Below, piece after piece: positions 9,665 through 18,463 of a stretch of 64,000 nucleotides of DNA; the stretch's first letter is position 1, and every line of letters begins with the position of its first letter. Position numbers and translations under genes: made by a program. The notes below the pieces were generated by a model. That model was not told where the DNA came from. It did not search any database and saw only the letters and a program-made list of their open reading frames with translations. Source of the stretch: Andalucia godoyi (taxonomy: Eukaryota > Discoba > Jakobea > Jakobida > Andaluciidae); the NCBI GenBank assembly GCA_009859145.1, contig VRVR01000033.1, positions 124,001-188,000 of the forward strand, read 5' to 3'.

Positions 9665-11797
9665 TTAGTTTCGACGGATTTTGCTCTTCCGTTCTTGGTG
9701 AAGTCGGTACATGTCATCCACTTGTCTAGGACCGTGGTCAGCCCCACCATCATCCTCGTCATCGCGAGCCCGCTTCATTCCTGGCGCAAAAACATCCGTC
9801 ATGCCGGCGGTGCGCAGTGGGGGAAGCGGGTTTCGGGTCAGCGACTGGATAACCGCGTCGGCAGGGATCACCGGACCAGAATACGCGGTTGGTAAGCGTC
9901 TGATAAAATCCTGAAGAATATCCGAAGTTCCTGTGAACTGCACCATGATGGACAAATCTGGCCGAGGATACGAACGCATAGGGGCCTGCTCCTCCAGTTT
10001 GTTTTCATCCGTGATCGAAAACACACCGTACAATGACGGATCAACTGTTCGCCAGTCATCCAATGCCAGTCCCTGCAATGCATCCACCTTGTGTCGCTTG
10101 ATGACGGCCCTTCTGGTCGTGGACGAATCATCCGCAGAAGAAACCTCCTGCAACTCATGAACCTTCCACGGGATAAGATCCCGGAACGAATTCTTAAGAA
10201 CCATCGAGTGCAGCGATGACCGGACATCAAGACCGAGGGCGTCCGCTCTTCGTCGCAGGACATTTTCCAGCGACGATGGATCTCCAAATCTTCTTTCAAC
10301 ATCCACATACCGATTCCACAGCTCCGCAGATTGCTCTTGCGGCAATTGCGGAAGCGACCGATCCAGCATCACTCGAATGTTGTTGTCGTCTTCGATTCGC
10401 TCCAAAAAATCCACGTATTCAAGCAAGAATGACGCATCAAGGGCGTACTTCTTCGCCGCAAACTTGAAGATTCTCTTCGCAACTTCCGGCTCCTTGTTTG
10501 TGTGAAGCTCCATCAATGCGGAAGCGGCGTAGACGTGCCACGTGGTATGGGGACACTGCACCGCGCGAACCAGAATTTCTCGAGCAGCCTCGGTACTTTG
10601 CACTCTCCGCAGCAACTTTTGCAATGTAACAAAAAGCAAGGAGATCTCGCGTTTCAAAGCCTGCACAATCGCCTCGTGTGCAAGAGACGCTGACTCACCT
10701 GCCATCTGCTCCGACTTTGCAACTCGTCGTTCGATTTCCATGTCGAGAACCTCTCGTGCAGCACCTGGATCCTTTCTCGCTCGCTCTTCAAACTCGGCTT
10801 GAGCGAGAACCAACAGCAAGCACTCGGGCAATGCTTCTTGCCGAGCCTCGATGTAGACCCGATTGGCTTCTTCGAAGCGACCCTGGTCGCTTAAAAACGA
10901 AGCATAGTCACACCACGCTTGTGGAGAATGCGTAAAATACATCAGCATTTGTCTGTAGAGAAGTTTGACTCGGGTGAATACATCTCGCTTACCAAGGCGC
11001 TGTTGATTGCGCTTTTCTTCTGCAACCAGCTTCATCCAAATCGCGAGTTGTCTTTCTTCTGTCGGATCGCCGACGCTCGGTCTTGCTAGGAGACTCCACT
11101 GAATGACTTGCCGATCTGCACGTCGGTCAAGATACATTTGCTTCGCACCCTTGTGTTTTGGCAGCTCTTCCGACAATCTTCGTGTGAATGTCGTCTCGTC
11201 GATGTCCTTTTCATACTCCTCAAAGCGCTTCCAAATCTGTTCTCCACCGTCCAACGGAATTTCAATTGCGCGACGAAAGACTCCTCGGATCTTTTGCATT
11301 CTTTCAACCTTTTCATACTCGGAAGTTGAAACTGGCTCTCTCAGCAGCAAGTCAATGTACTCGATCCACATCGGTCCTGCTGCAGGGTCGGTTCCAACGT
11401 CTTCAAACAATGAAGTTGAATACATTTGCTTTAACCGTGCCTGGTCCGCTTGCTTGTGATTGGACAAATAGCGGATGTGCAGCAAGTGGATCTCAACATA
11501 CGGACAAAGCGCCTTTGCTTTGACAAACAAATCGTCCAGATACTGGATGTTTGCCAGTCGATCCATTTCTTCGCAAATTGCAAGATTCTGGATTTCAGTC
11601 TGGATGTAGCTCGTCCAGACCGAAGGTGACCGAGGAAACACTCGCAAACAACCCTCAAACTTTGGTCGTCGATCCCCAACAGACAACTTTTCAAAGAGCG
11701 GAATGAGCTGTTGCCAAACTGAAGTATTGTACAGGTCAGACTGAATTCCAGAAAGCACCAGGGCTTCGAGCTTGCTGATTTTCTCCACAATCGACAT
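9665..11797 (-). CDS. CstF-77/Rna14/Suppressor-of-forked mRNA 3'-end processing factor
   Basis: The 710-aa protein is built of HAT (half-a-TPR) repeats along its first ~550 residues, with the recurring aromatic and acidic positions of that repeat (e.g. VWTSYIQTEI, MWIEYIDLLL, IWKRFEEYEKD, AWCDYASFLSDQGR, LWNRYVDVERRFGD). Order and spacing match the Suf domain of CstF3/Rna14, which dimerises and scaffolds the polyadenylation cleavage complex in the nucleus. The C-terminal part (from ~600) has a Pro-rich stretch expected of the monkeytail/hinge region. The start at 11797 (MSIVEKISKLEALV) is preferred; the 38-residue upstream extension is basic leader-like sequence. Crooked-neck/Syf3 also has HAT repeats but is a poorer match. 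Confidence 0.88.
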   Translation of the reverse strand: MSIVEKISKLEALVLSGIQSDLYNTSVWQQLIPLFEKLSVGDRRPKFEGCLRVFPRSPSVWTSYIQTEIQNLAICEEMDRLANIQYLDDLFVKAKALCPYVEIHLLHIRYLSNHKQADQARLKQMYSTSLFEDVGTDPAAGPMWIEYIDLLLREPVSTSEYEKVERMQKIRGVFRRAIEIPLDGGEQIWKRFEEYEKDIDETTFTRRLSEELPKHKGAKQMYLDRRADRQVIQWSLLARPSVGDPTEERQLAIWMKLVAEEKRNQQRLGKRDVFTRVKLLYRQMLMYFTHSPQAWCDYASFLSDQGRFEEANRVYIEARQEALPECLLLVLAQAEFEERARKDPGAAREVLDMEIERRVAKSEQMAGESASLAHEAIVQALKREISLLFVTLQKLLRRVQSTEAAREILVRAVQCPHTTWHVYAASALMELHTNKEPEVAKRIFKFAAKKYALDASFLLEYVDFLERIEDDNNIRVMLDRSLPQLPQEQSAELWNRYVDVERRFGDPSSLENVLRRRADALGLDVRSSLHSMVLKNSFRDLIPWKVHELQEVSSADDSSTTRRAVIKRHKVDALQGLALDDWRTVDPSLYGVFSITDENKLEEQAPMRSYPRPDLSIMVQFTGTSDILQDFIRRLPTAYSGPVIPADAVIQSLTRNPLPPLRTAGMTDVFAPGMKRARDDEDDGGADHGPRQVDDMYRLHQERKSKIRRN

Positions 11798-12773
11798 GAG
11801 CCTGCGTTCCACAAATATACCCAATCCAACTCCACGCGCTGCGCTGCTTGTTGCCTTCTTGTTTCGAAAAAACAAGAAACACAGAGGGAGAAAGCCGCAA
11901 CCGAAGGGCATACGCCAATAGAGAAGCTTCTGAGAGTTCAGACCCTTCTTGTGCAGGACGCGCGGTGTACGACTGCGGCAGGATTTGTGCGAACGACTCG
12001 GGACGAATTACCCTCCAAACCCAAAAACCTCTCCCAACATTAGTCTCGCATTTTGTGCCTCAGACAGATCTGGTTGGCGTAAAGTGACTGTATAATCTGC
12101 ATCAGCGCCCACCCAATGAGCTCCCCTTTTGAGTGGGGCATCCGTGGGTCTGCGCACTCCAAACAGAATCAGCTTATGTTTCCATCAAAGCTCTCTATTC
12201 GATCAATTGGAACATTCGTTTGAACCATTTGAACCCTGGGCACCAGGAAAGAACTAGGGATTTTCAACGAGCTTCATTTATTGCCACTCCGCATATTTAT
12301 CCACTTGTTCTCTCTCTCTCTCTCTCCCTCTCGATCTCTCTCGATCTCATTGGGCCTCGACCTGCGCACCTTCAGCCATACTGTCCGATGTTATCACAGC
12401 CGTCCACCAGACCTCTGGGTTGAAGGGCTATACCAAAACAAAAAAAACACCCAACCAAAAAAAGGCCAGCTTTCGATGGAGCGTCGGGCCCTTGGGCGAG
12501 CGAGCATCGACCCGTGGTCGTGACTTAATCCTGGTGCGTACGCTCGACACAGGCCGGCAGTGATGTGGGACACCCGGAAAACGCTCTTAAGAACACGGCG
12601 GCTCGGCTTTTGGTGTTGTGCTCTCAAAAAAGAAGCATTCAATCAACACCACGTCATATGTTCATGTCTGACCTGGCAAAAGTCAAGTGTTCAAGAATTC
12701 TAATCGTTATGAGGCGTGCGCGTACAATAAAACGATTTTGATACATGCATGTGGGCGCGGATGACTTTTATCA
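11798..12773. other. Spacer holding one copy of a dispersed repeat
   Basis: No supported gene. Positions ~12005-12430 hold a diverged repeat also present inverted at 41.95-42.2 kb (see the repeat entry). A GC-rich stretch at 12,470-12,620 has an open minus frame but no recognisable product. Confidence 0.5.
12005..12430 (+). repeat. Dispersed repeat copy A (inverted relative to copy B at ~42 kb)
   Basis: Three blocks match the reverse complement of ~41,950-42,185 in the same order: CCCAAAAACCTCTCCCAACA (~12020), a block with AAAGTGACT and GCATCAGCGCCCA (~12080-12112), and a ~75-bp block ending in GTCCACCAGACC (~12345-12412). Copy A has an extra ~150 bp between the second and third blocks, including a CT-rich simple repeat at ~12310-12350. 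It looks like an old mobile element or repeat family. Confidence 0.75.
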
Positions 12774-13247
12774 TCATTTCCTCTTGGAAGATTCGACGGA
12801 GGAATCCGAAGAGCTGCTGTCGGAAGCGACGGCAATGACGAACCCGGAGAACAAGAACGAAGCTCCGATCCACCATCCAAGATTCAGAGCATCCCCAAAC
12901 AAAATGTGAGCAAAGATTGCAGAACACAGAAAGTTTGCAGCAGTGTTCACGACGGAAGCTCGGAGCGTGGAGCTCAGCGCCATAGCCTTTGAGAACTGTG
13001 CCCACATGACTCCATTCACGAGGATGTACAGGCCGAGAAACAATCCACGGACAGCCAGCTGCACATAAAAGTACACTGTATACAGCCTGTGTTGTGAAAT
13101 CAATGCATCGTTGCAGTTCCCGAAAAACGTCGTGCACACAAACATCAACACGGGGGAATCCGAGTCCGTGCCGAGTTTCGCGAGACACGAGGCAAGACCC
13201 GCCAGCACGCCGCTTGCGATCGCATAGTACACATACGTGGGAATCAT
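12774..13247 (-). CDS. TMEM42/EamA-like small multi-pass membrane protein
   Basis: The 157-aa protein has four predicted transmembrane segments in a half-EamA (drug/metabolite transporter) arrangement, beginning IPTYVYYAIASGVLAG and including an N-terminal GLASCLAKLGT motif. Length and layout match TMEM42-like proteins, whose function is unknown. The C-terminus is a Ser-rich, then basic, cytosolic tail (SSSSDSSVESSKRK). The ATG at 13247 is used; a further nine in-frame codons upstream begin at TTG. Dimerisation to make a full transporter is inferred from the fold. Confidence 0.7.
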   Translation of the reverse strand: MIPTYVYYAIASGVLAGLASCLAKLGTDSDSPVLMFVCTTFFGNCNDALISQHRLYTVYFYVQLAVRGLFLGLYILVNGVMWAQFSKAMALSSTLRASVVNTAANFLCSAIFAHILFGDALNLGWWIGASFLFSGFVIAVASDSSSSDSSVESSKRK

Positions 13248-13506
13248 TCTCAGATGTTTGAAGCCGAACCACAAAATGATAGAAAGAAAACGATAGAAAG
13301 AAAATGAAAAACGGAGAATGAAGAACGGGGAATGGAAACCGAATACAATTACGAAACGAAAAATTAGTTTCTTCTATTCTTCTTTTCTCTGTTTTCTTTC
13401 TGCCGTTGCTTGTTGCTTGTTGTGGTTGTCGCTGTTGTTTGTCGCAGCTTCTTGACGCGAGAGTGTGACGGCGGCGGGCAGCGGCGAGAAGGGTGTGCAT
13501 GTTGCA

Positions 13507-13977
13507 ATGTTGCTGTTTTCATTCTTGGCATCGCTTCTGAAGAGCTTTGCACGGTCCGGGACTTCGCAACCAAGCGATTTGGTTCTCGTGCTCCAAGTCC
13601 AATCGGACGGAATTCGCTATTCTCTCATTGGCCATCCGTCCCATGTGACCCAGCCGCAGCAACAGCAACAGCTTGTCGCAGTTCCCAGGTAATTCGATTG
13701 TGCTCTGCTTTTGTTCGTTGTGTGCTTCGTGTGCCTACCGACAAGAGAGCCGCCGAATGATAAAGACCGACTGGATATGCCCTGTCATTTTTGTTGTTGC
13801 TTCAGGGCAAAGGACAGCCCGCCACTCTCTCAGCCACACACACACACTCTCTCTCTCTCTCCTCTCTTTGGTTTGGATAAGAAATGCGCCACTGAGGTCT
13901 CACGAGCTCCAACAAGGGCAACAACGACTGGCTGTTCTTCTTCTTTACTTTTTTTATTTCACTTTTTCTTCCTTTGA
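13507..13977 (+). CDS. Possible two-exon small gene, product unknown
   Basis: Candidate structure: exon 1 13507-13688 (MLLFSFLASLLKSFARSG...), intron 13689-13805 with GTAATT donor and TTGCTTCAG acceptor, exon 2 13806-13977. Phase is consistent (2 + 1). Exon 1 encodes an amphipathic or signal-like N-terminus and a plausible globular segment (DLVLVLQVQSDGIRYSLIG), then a Gln run. Exon 2 is low-complexity and overlaps AC and CT simple repeats, so only exon 1 is moderately convincing. The candidate ends 6 bp before the convergent prefoldin stop. Confidence 0.3.
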
Positions 13978-13982
13978 AAAAG

Positions 13983-14396
13983 CTAAGCTCTCTGTGCTTG
14001 CTGTTGCTGAGAAAGCTGCATAAACTTGTTGAGGATAGCCTGGATTTCCAGCAGCTTCTCTCTCTTTTCTCTCTGTGACTTTTCCTCTGCAGCAATCTTA
14101 TCATCGACCTTCTTGAGCTCGCTCGCCAAAAACTCGAGTCGTCGAGAAACCGTCTCCTTTGCCTCGGAAAGCTTCTGCATGATCAGAACAGGTCCAACAA
14201 GCTTGTACACGTTGTCGGACGAAGTCGCAGGATTCACAAGATCAAGTTCCTGCATCACCATCTTGTTTTCCGTGTGCTGCTGCTCAAGCTTGGACCGGTT
14301 CGCAACAATTCCTTGCATCTTTGTCTGCGAGGCCGCAATCTCATCAACAATAAGTTGGTACGTTTGCGTCAAATGGTTCACTTCGTTGGACGACAT
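13983..14396 (-). CDS. Prefoldin subunit 6
   Basis: The 137-aa protein is the beta-type prefoldin subunit 6 (KE2, ~129 aa in other eukaryotes), part of the hexameric co-chaperone that passes nascent actin and tubulin to CCT. Two long coiled-coil helices flank the family core YKLVGPVLIMQKLSEAKETV. The C-terminus is Gln-rich (QLSQQQQAQRA). The start MSSNEVNHLTQTY at 14396 is preferred; the 60-residue upstream extension is hydrophobic, then poly-Glu, and not part of prefoldins. An archaeal prefoldin beta alternative is ruled out by context. Confidence 0.92.
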   Translation of the reverse strand: MSSNEVNHLTQTYQLIVDEIAASQTKMQGIVANRSKLEQQHTENKMVMQELDLVNPATSSDNVYKLVGPVLIMQKLSEAKETVSRRLEFLASELKKVDDKIAAEEKSQREKREKLLEIQAILNKFMQLSQQQQAQRA

Positions 14397-15068
14397 TTCT
14401 TTTGGCTCCCCTTCTTCTTCTTCTTCTTCTTTTGGTCCAAACGCTACCACTTGATCAAAAAATGCAAAAATGCAAAAATTAAAAATTAAAATTGTTAATA
14501 TGAAATGGAAAGCAAAACGAAGCAAAGGGAAAAGAATGGTGTTAAAAGCCTTGCTAAGCTTTTGCAATGAAAGCATTTCGGGAAAAGGCGGCGAGGGAAA
14601 AACGACAATCTACGGCAGGAAAGCTCTGGCAAAAATCCCGCTCCGATTTTTCTTTTCGTCGTTTTTCCACGAAACGCTCGACAAGGGGCGCGGTTTTGTT
14701 TTTTTTAATTTAAAAGTACACTGGAACTGGTGAGCTGAGAGTTCGACTAGACTAATTTTGGCGTTACAAGAACTGTACCCATTTTGATGTTTTGTTTTTT
14801 GTGACTTGATTAAATCAGCAAAATCGTAAAAGGGGCGGCGGGAGGAAAATGCGAGGGAAGGAAGCATACAAAAATGCTCAAAACCGATGAAAAGTTGTTG
14901 TATCGCTCGCTCTCTCTCGCTCTCTCTCTCTCTTCTCCTTCACATCTTCTCCGCCTCCTTCTGATCATCCTCGTTTTTCGTTTCTAAACATAACTTTATT
15001 GTCGTATTCTCCTTGCATTTCTTGACTTAACTTTTCGTCTCTTCTTGCCTGCATCCGTCAGAAAAATA
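14397..15068. other. Divergent promoter region between prefoldin 6 and the annexin gene
   Basis: About 670 bp without a convincing gene. Contains an AAT/AAA-rich stretch (14,455-14,510) and a CT microsatellite (~14,907-14,935) in the annexin leader. A basal promoter is expected, but no specific motif is claimed. Confidence 0.45.
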
Positions 15069-16604
15069 ATGACAGTTACAGATCGTCATCCTTCGCAAAC
15101 AACTGTTTCTCGAGCCCCTCCTTCGCCGCTCGCAGTCTCACCGAACGCATCATCTCCATATTTGCCTCCAAAGTCTCCCCATCCTCGCGAGGCTTACAAT
15201 AATAATAGTAGCAATAACAATCCAGGAACTGCTCTGACTCCGAGATCTGCGGCATCTGCAACTTCGCCCACGAACGCGTTGATCAACATGATCAAGACGA
15301 TGCGGTCACTGAACCCTGCGAATTTGCATGCGCTCGAAGACACTTTGGTGGTGACAAAGTCCGAGTTGAGCGAGTACAAACAAATCTCGGAAAGTCTGCA
15401 CAAGACCGTGAGTTCGCTGGAGAAGGCGCTGATCCAAGAACGTCGTCGTCGTGAAGAGCTTGAAATTCAGGTTTCTCGCATGCAGGCGGAGGCTGTAGCC
15501 CGTCGCCACCGGCTGTCTGAGCAGCAAGATGTGGGAATCCAGTGCACTGGAGATGCTATGGACGCCCACGACGGTGGACAATCAGTGGCTGCTGCATCGA
15601 AAGAAGCTGCTGACGGGGTGGGTGCCGATATTCCAGTCACCGAAGAGATTGTGTACTCGAGTGTGAACTCGGACTGCGATCTCTTGTATGAAGGTTTCAA
15701 GAGCAAGTCCTTTGCGGTGATCTACAAAGTCATCTGCTCGCGAACAAACCAGCAGCTCCAGGTGTTGCAACAGACTTATTCAGATACCTACGGAAAGGCC
15801 CTTCACAAGTTGATCGAGAAGAAGACCTCCGGGGATCTCAAAATGCTGCTCTCCATGCTTCTGTACGAACCGATGGCGCTCCGTGCGGAACTCTTGTACA
15901 ACGCATTGCACGGATTCTCTCTGGAGGAGGACGCCGTCATAGATATTGTTTGTACTGCAAACAATGCAGAGATCGTCCAGTTGCGACAGATGTACTCCAA
16001 GATGTTCTCGAAGCTTGTCGATGAGGATATGCAGCGGAACACGGCAGGAGACTTTCGAACCTTCCTCACAATCGTGTTCCTGGCGCAGCGAGCCAACAAC
16101 GCAGAGCTCAACGGTCAGGATTTGGCAGGCGACGCTCACACCTTGTTCGTGGCCGGAGAAGGACAGCGGTTCCGCGCAGATACGCAGCCGTTTATTCAAA
16201 TCATTGGAACTCGTTCTCAGGCTCATTTGGCCGCATTGAACGAGTCGTACTGCGCAATGAACAGAGATCAGCACGATCTGCTGACTGCCGTGTTCAAGGT
16301 CACGAGCGGAGCCCTTCGAAAGGCCCTCGTCGCAACCATCAAACACAGCATCGACGCGAACGCATTCTGGGCTGAGCGCATTCACTTTGCTCTCACAGGA
16401 TTCAGTGTCGACGAGTCCAGGTTGAACAGATACCTTGTTCTTGCACGGGAGTCGCTGCCCAGCATCCAACAGACTTACCGCGAAAGGTACAAGTACGACA
16501 TGCTCACCGAGGTCCACCGCCGCGGCTCGGGATCATGGAAGCGCGCAGTTGTTCAGCTTCTTGAAAGCTCTCCTGCACTTTCGAAAGCTGTGCCAACTGC
16601 CTAG
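15069..16604 (+). CDS. Annexin-like protein with long coiled-coil N-terminus and degenerate calcium sites
   Basis: The 511-aa protein has a Ser/Pro-rich N-terminus (1-70), a coiled coil (~85-155), then about four annexin-like repeats from ~205 to the end. Repeat hallmarks are the IICSRTN-type segment (IYKVICSRTNQQLQVLQQTY), the S-G-D-x(2) segment (KTSGDLKMLLSMLL; NTAGDFRTFLTIVFL) and matching later repeats. The canonical type II calcium loop K-G-x-G-T-D-E is missing: the first repeat reads FKSKSFAVIY instead. Annexins bind acidic phospholipids through calcium; this one may bind membranes without it or act as a scaffold. The ATG at 15069 is used; an upstream in-frame start is TTG. Confidence 0.82.
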   Translation: MTVTDRHPSQTTVSRAPPSPLAVSPNASSPYLPPKSPHPREAYNNNSSNNNPGTALTPRSAASATSPTNALINMIKTMRSLNPANLHALEDTLVVTKSELSEYKQISESLHKTVSSLEKALIQERRRREELEIQVSRMQAEAVARRHRLSEQQDVGIQCTGDAMDAHDGGQSVAAASKEAADGVGADIPVTEEIVYSSVNSDCDLLYEGFKSKSFAVIYKVICSRTNQQLQVLQQTYSDTYGKALHKLIEKKTSGDLKMLLSMLLYEPMALRAELLYNALHGFSLEEDAVIDIVCTANNAEIVQLRQMYSKMFSKLVDEDMQRNTAGDFRTFLTIVFLAQRANNAELNGQDLAGDAHTLFVAGEGQRFRADTQPFIQIIGTRSQAHLAALNESYCAMNRDQHDLLTAVFKVTSGALRKALVATIKHSIDANAFWAERIHFALTGFSVDESRLNRYLVLARESLPSIQQTYRERYKYDMLTEVHRRGSGSWKRAVVQLLESSPALSKAVPTA

Positions 16605-16823
16605 CGCTGTCCAGCATAAATCCTAAAATGTTCATGCGAGCAGGATCGCGTTACGGCCTCCCCTCCCCTTAACCAACCAACCAACCAACCAAAAGAATAG
16701 AAATCGATGTAAAATGTCGGAAAAACTAAAAAGGTAAGGAGGGAAGAGGAAGGTAGGGGAAAAGAGGCACATAGAGGGGGGAGATAACAGAGATAAACGT
16801 GTAGCCGTCCAAAAAGAACTCTA

Positions 16824-17525
16824 TCAGGGAGTAATACTCTGACCTGCAAATGAAGAAGCTCCGAGCGAGTCTGTGCTGCTTGTGGCTGTGCTGGAAGCAT
16901 TCAATGGACCCTGCATCAGCTTGCGAACCTCCTTGGGAACGAGATCAGATGCTTCTGTGATCGCGTAAATCCACTCCATCATGTTCGTCCGTTCTTCTGA
17001 TGCGCAAAACAGCTTCCTGCCTCCCGGAACCTCGATGCAAAATGTCAGTGGTTTGTCCACTTCTTCCTCCGGCACTTCAAACACCTTGCATCCGACAAGA
17101 CGAACTACCCCTGTGGGCATCGCGTCTTCCTTCTTCTTGTAGTACACTAAACAATGATTGGAAATGCAAACGTACCGCACCGTCCAGTTTTTTCTGTTCC
17201 TTCCCTTTTTCTCCAAAACGCCTACTCGAGAAGATATTCTGCGAACGGAGTCGAAGGAGACCCCATTTGGAAAATACCGATCAAGAACCAGCTTGGCGCT
17301 CATGGACTCCCCACATGCAAAATAAGCCTCGTTGACTTCTGTGGAAAGAAGTCGAACAGTTTGTGCAAGCGTTGAAATCGCAGATTTGTGCGCATGAATG
17401 TCGCGCGTCAGATTGAATACCGTCCGTTCAAGCTCGTAATTATGCTCCTGCAGCCGTTGCTGACAGTTTTCCTCCGAGTCCACAGCGACTAACAACGGAT
17501 CCACACTCCCTTGTCTGTCATCCAT
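16824..17525 (-). CDS. PH-domain protein with N-terminal coiled coil
   Basis: The 233-aa protein has a short coiled coil (~20-75; LERTVFNLTRDIHAHKSAIS) and a pleckstrin-homology domain (~105-205) starting RVGVLEKKGRNRKNWTVRY, with the conserved C-terminal helix Trp in NMMEWIYAITEA. PH domains bind phosphoinositides or proteins; basic residues in the first beta hairpin (KKGRNRK) suit phosphoinositides. The tail is Ser/Thr-rich. No family name can be given. The ATG at 17525 (MDDRQGSVDP) is chosen over a more distal in-frame codon that adds a basic, leader-like stretch. It shares a divergent spacer of ~370 bp with CENP-S. Confidence 0.8.
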   Translation of the reverse strand: MDDRQGSVDPLLVAVDSEENCQQRLQEHNYELERTVFNLTRDIHAHKSAISTLAQTVRLLSTEVNEAYFACGESMSAKLVLDRYFPNGVSFDSVRRISSRVGVLEKKGRNRKNWTVRYVCISNHCLVYYKKKEDAMPTGVVRLVGCKVFEVPEEEVDKPLTFCIEVPGGRKLFCASEERTNMMEWIYAITEASDLVPKEVRKLMQGPLNASSTATSSTDSLGASSFAGQSITP

Positions 17526-17897
17526 TCTGATGTGTACGCCGTTTCGTCTGTTTCCACAAAAAAAACCCCAATGTTTCTTCCTTAATCTTTTATGGGTTCG
17601 CAAAACTCAATCCCCCAATCGAAGAAATACCCAAACCCGGTGCTTACCAAAATCGCTGATCCCGCGTTTTCCAGTAGGGCTGGAAACAAAATTGTCAACA
17701 GGAAATTTTTGAGAGCGGAGATTGAAGAGAGCCCAAATCGCAATATTTGCAATAGGCCGGACAAAAGGGGAAAAGGAGCTGCAGGCCGTAGTGGCAATGC
17801 GGATCGTCTGGCTTGGATAAATTTGTGACTCTCTTCTTTCATTTGGGCCCTGTGTGTTGTTGCTGGGTGTTGTTGTTGCAGGGAGACGGGGGAAGAA

Positions 17898-18245
17898 ATG
17901 TCGCTTGATATGAAGGCGCGGTCGTCGGTCGCCCGAGCGATTCAGCAGATAGTCGAGCAGGAATCTGATAAACTGGGACTCGAGGTTTCGGAAGATGCAG
18001 TGGAAGCACTCACGGACGTCATTGCAGTGCTGACGTCGACTCTCGGAAGTGATTTGGAGAGTTTTGCAGCACATGCCAAGCGAAAAATGATAACTGCCGA
18101 GGATGTGCTTTTGTTCAGTAGAAGAAATGCTGCTTGCAAGGCTCACTTGATAGACGTCCTTGAAACTATCAAGAAGCCGTCGGTCGAGCGCAAGCCAAAG
18201 CAATTCAAAGGAAATGCAAGTCATGTCGATTCTGCAAACGATTGA
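17898..18245 (+). CDS. CENP-S/MHF1 histone-fold protein
   Basis: The 115-aa histone-fold protein matches CENP-S (MHF1, APITD1), which pairs with CENP-X in the CENP-T-W-S-X kinetochore complex and with FANCM at damaged forks. The family core is clear: LESFAAHAKRKMITAEDVLL followed by SRRN, aligned with the D-L-E-x-F-A-x-H-A-x-R-x-T-I-x-x-E-D-V-x-L pattern. Helix 1 (ARAIQQIVEQESDKLG) and helix 2 (SEDAVEALTDVIAVLT) are as expected. The C-terminus is short and basic. With the KNL1-like gene it gives the window two kinetochore components, though 12 kb apart and not obviously co-regulated. Confidence 0.9.
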   Translation: MSLDMKARSSVARAIQQIVEQESDKLGLEVSEDAVEALTDVIAVLTSTLGSDLESFAAHAKRKMITAEDVLLFSRRNAACKAHLIDVLETIKKPSVERKPKQFKGNASHVDSAND

Positions 18246-18463
18246 CTGCTGAAGAGGGGGGGAAGGATGTCATCCACGGTGCTAGAGCCCGTACGTATGC
18301 AAGTATGCAAAAGCGTAGTGGTGTGGTTGTGGAATTGGTCTAAATAACTATGTGATTTTAATGCTTGTGCTAAGCAATCGATCCAGAATCCCTCAGACTG
18401 GGCACAGATGCAGTGGGCCACTCGATGACGACGGGTGGAGGAAAGGGAAGAAGGAAACAGAAA

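Noticed and set aside
11798-11911. N-terminal extension of CstF-77 as a mitochondrial signal
   Set aside because: The start at MSIVEK fits nuclear homologues; the extension overlaps the promoter region.
12460-12640. tRNA or structured RNA in the GC-rich stretch
   Set aside because: No cloverleaf with a T-loop and acceptor pairing could be drawn; no tRNA gene was found anywhere in the window by eye.
15780-16517. 245-codon minus-strand ORF antisense to the annexin
   Set aside because: The annexin frame carries clear family repeats; the antisense frame has none.
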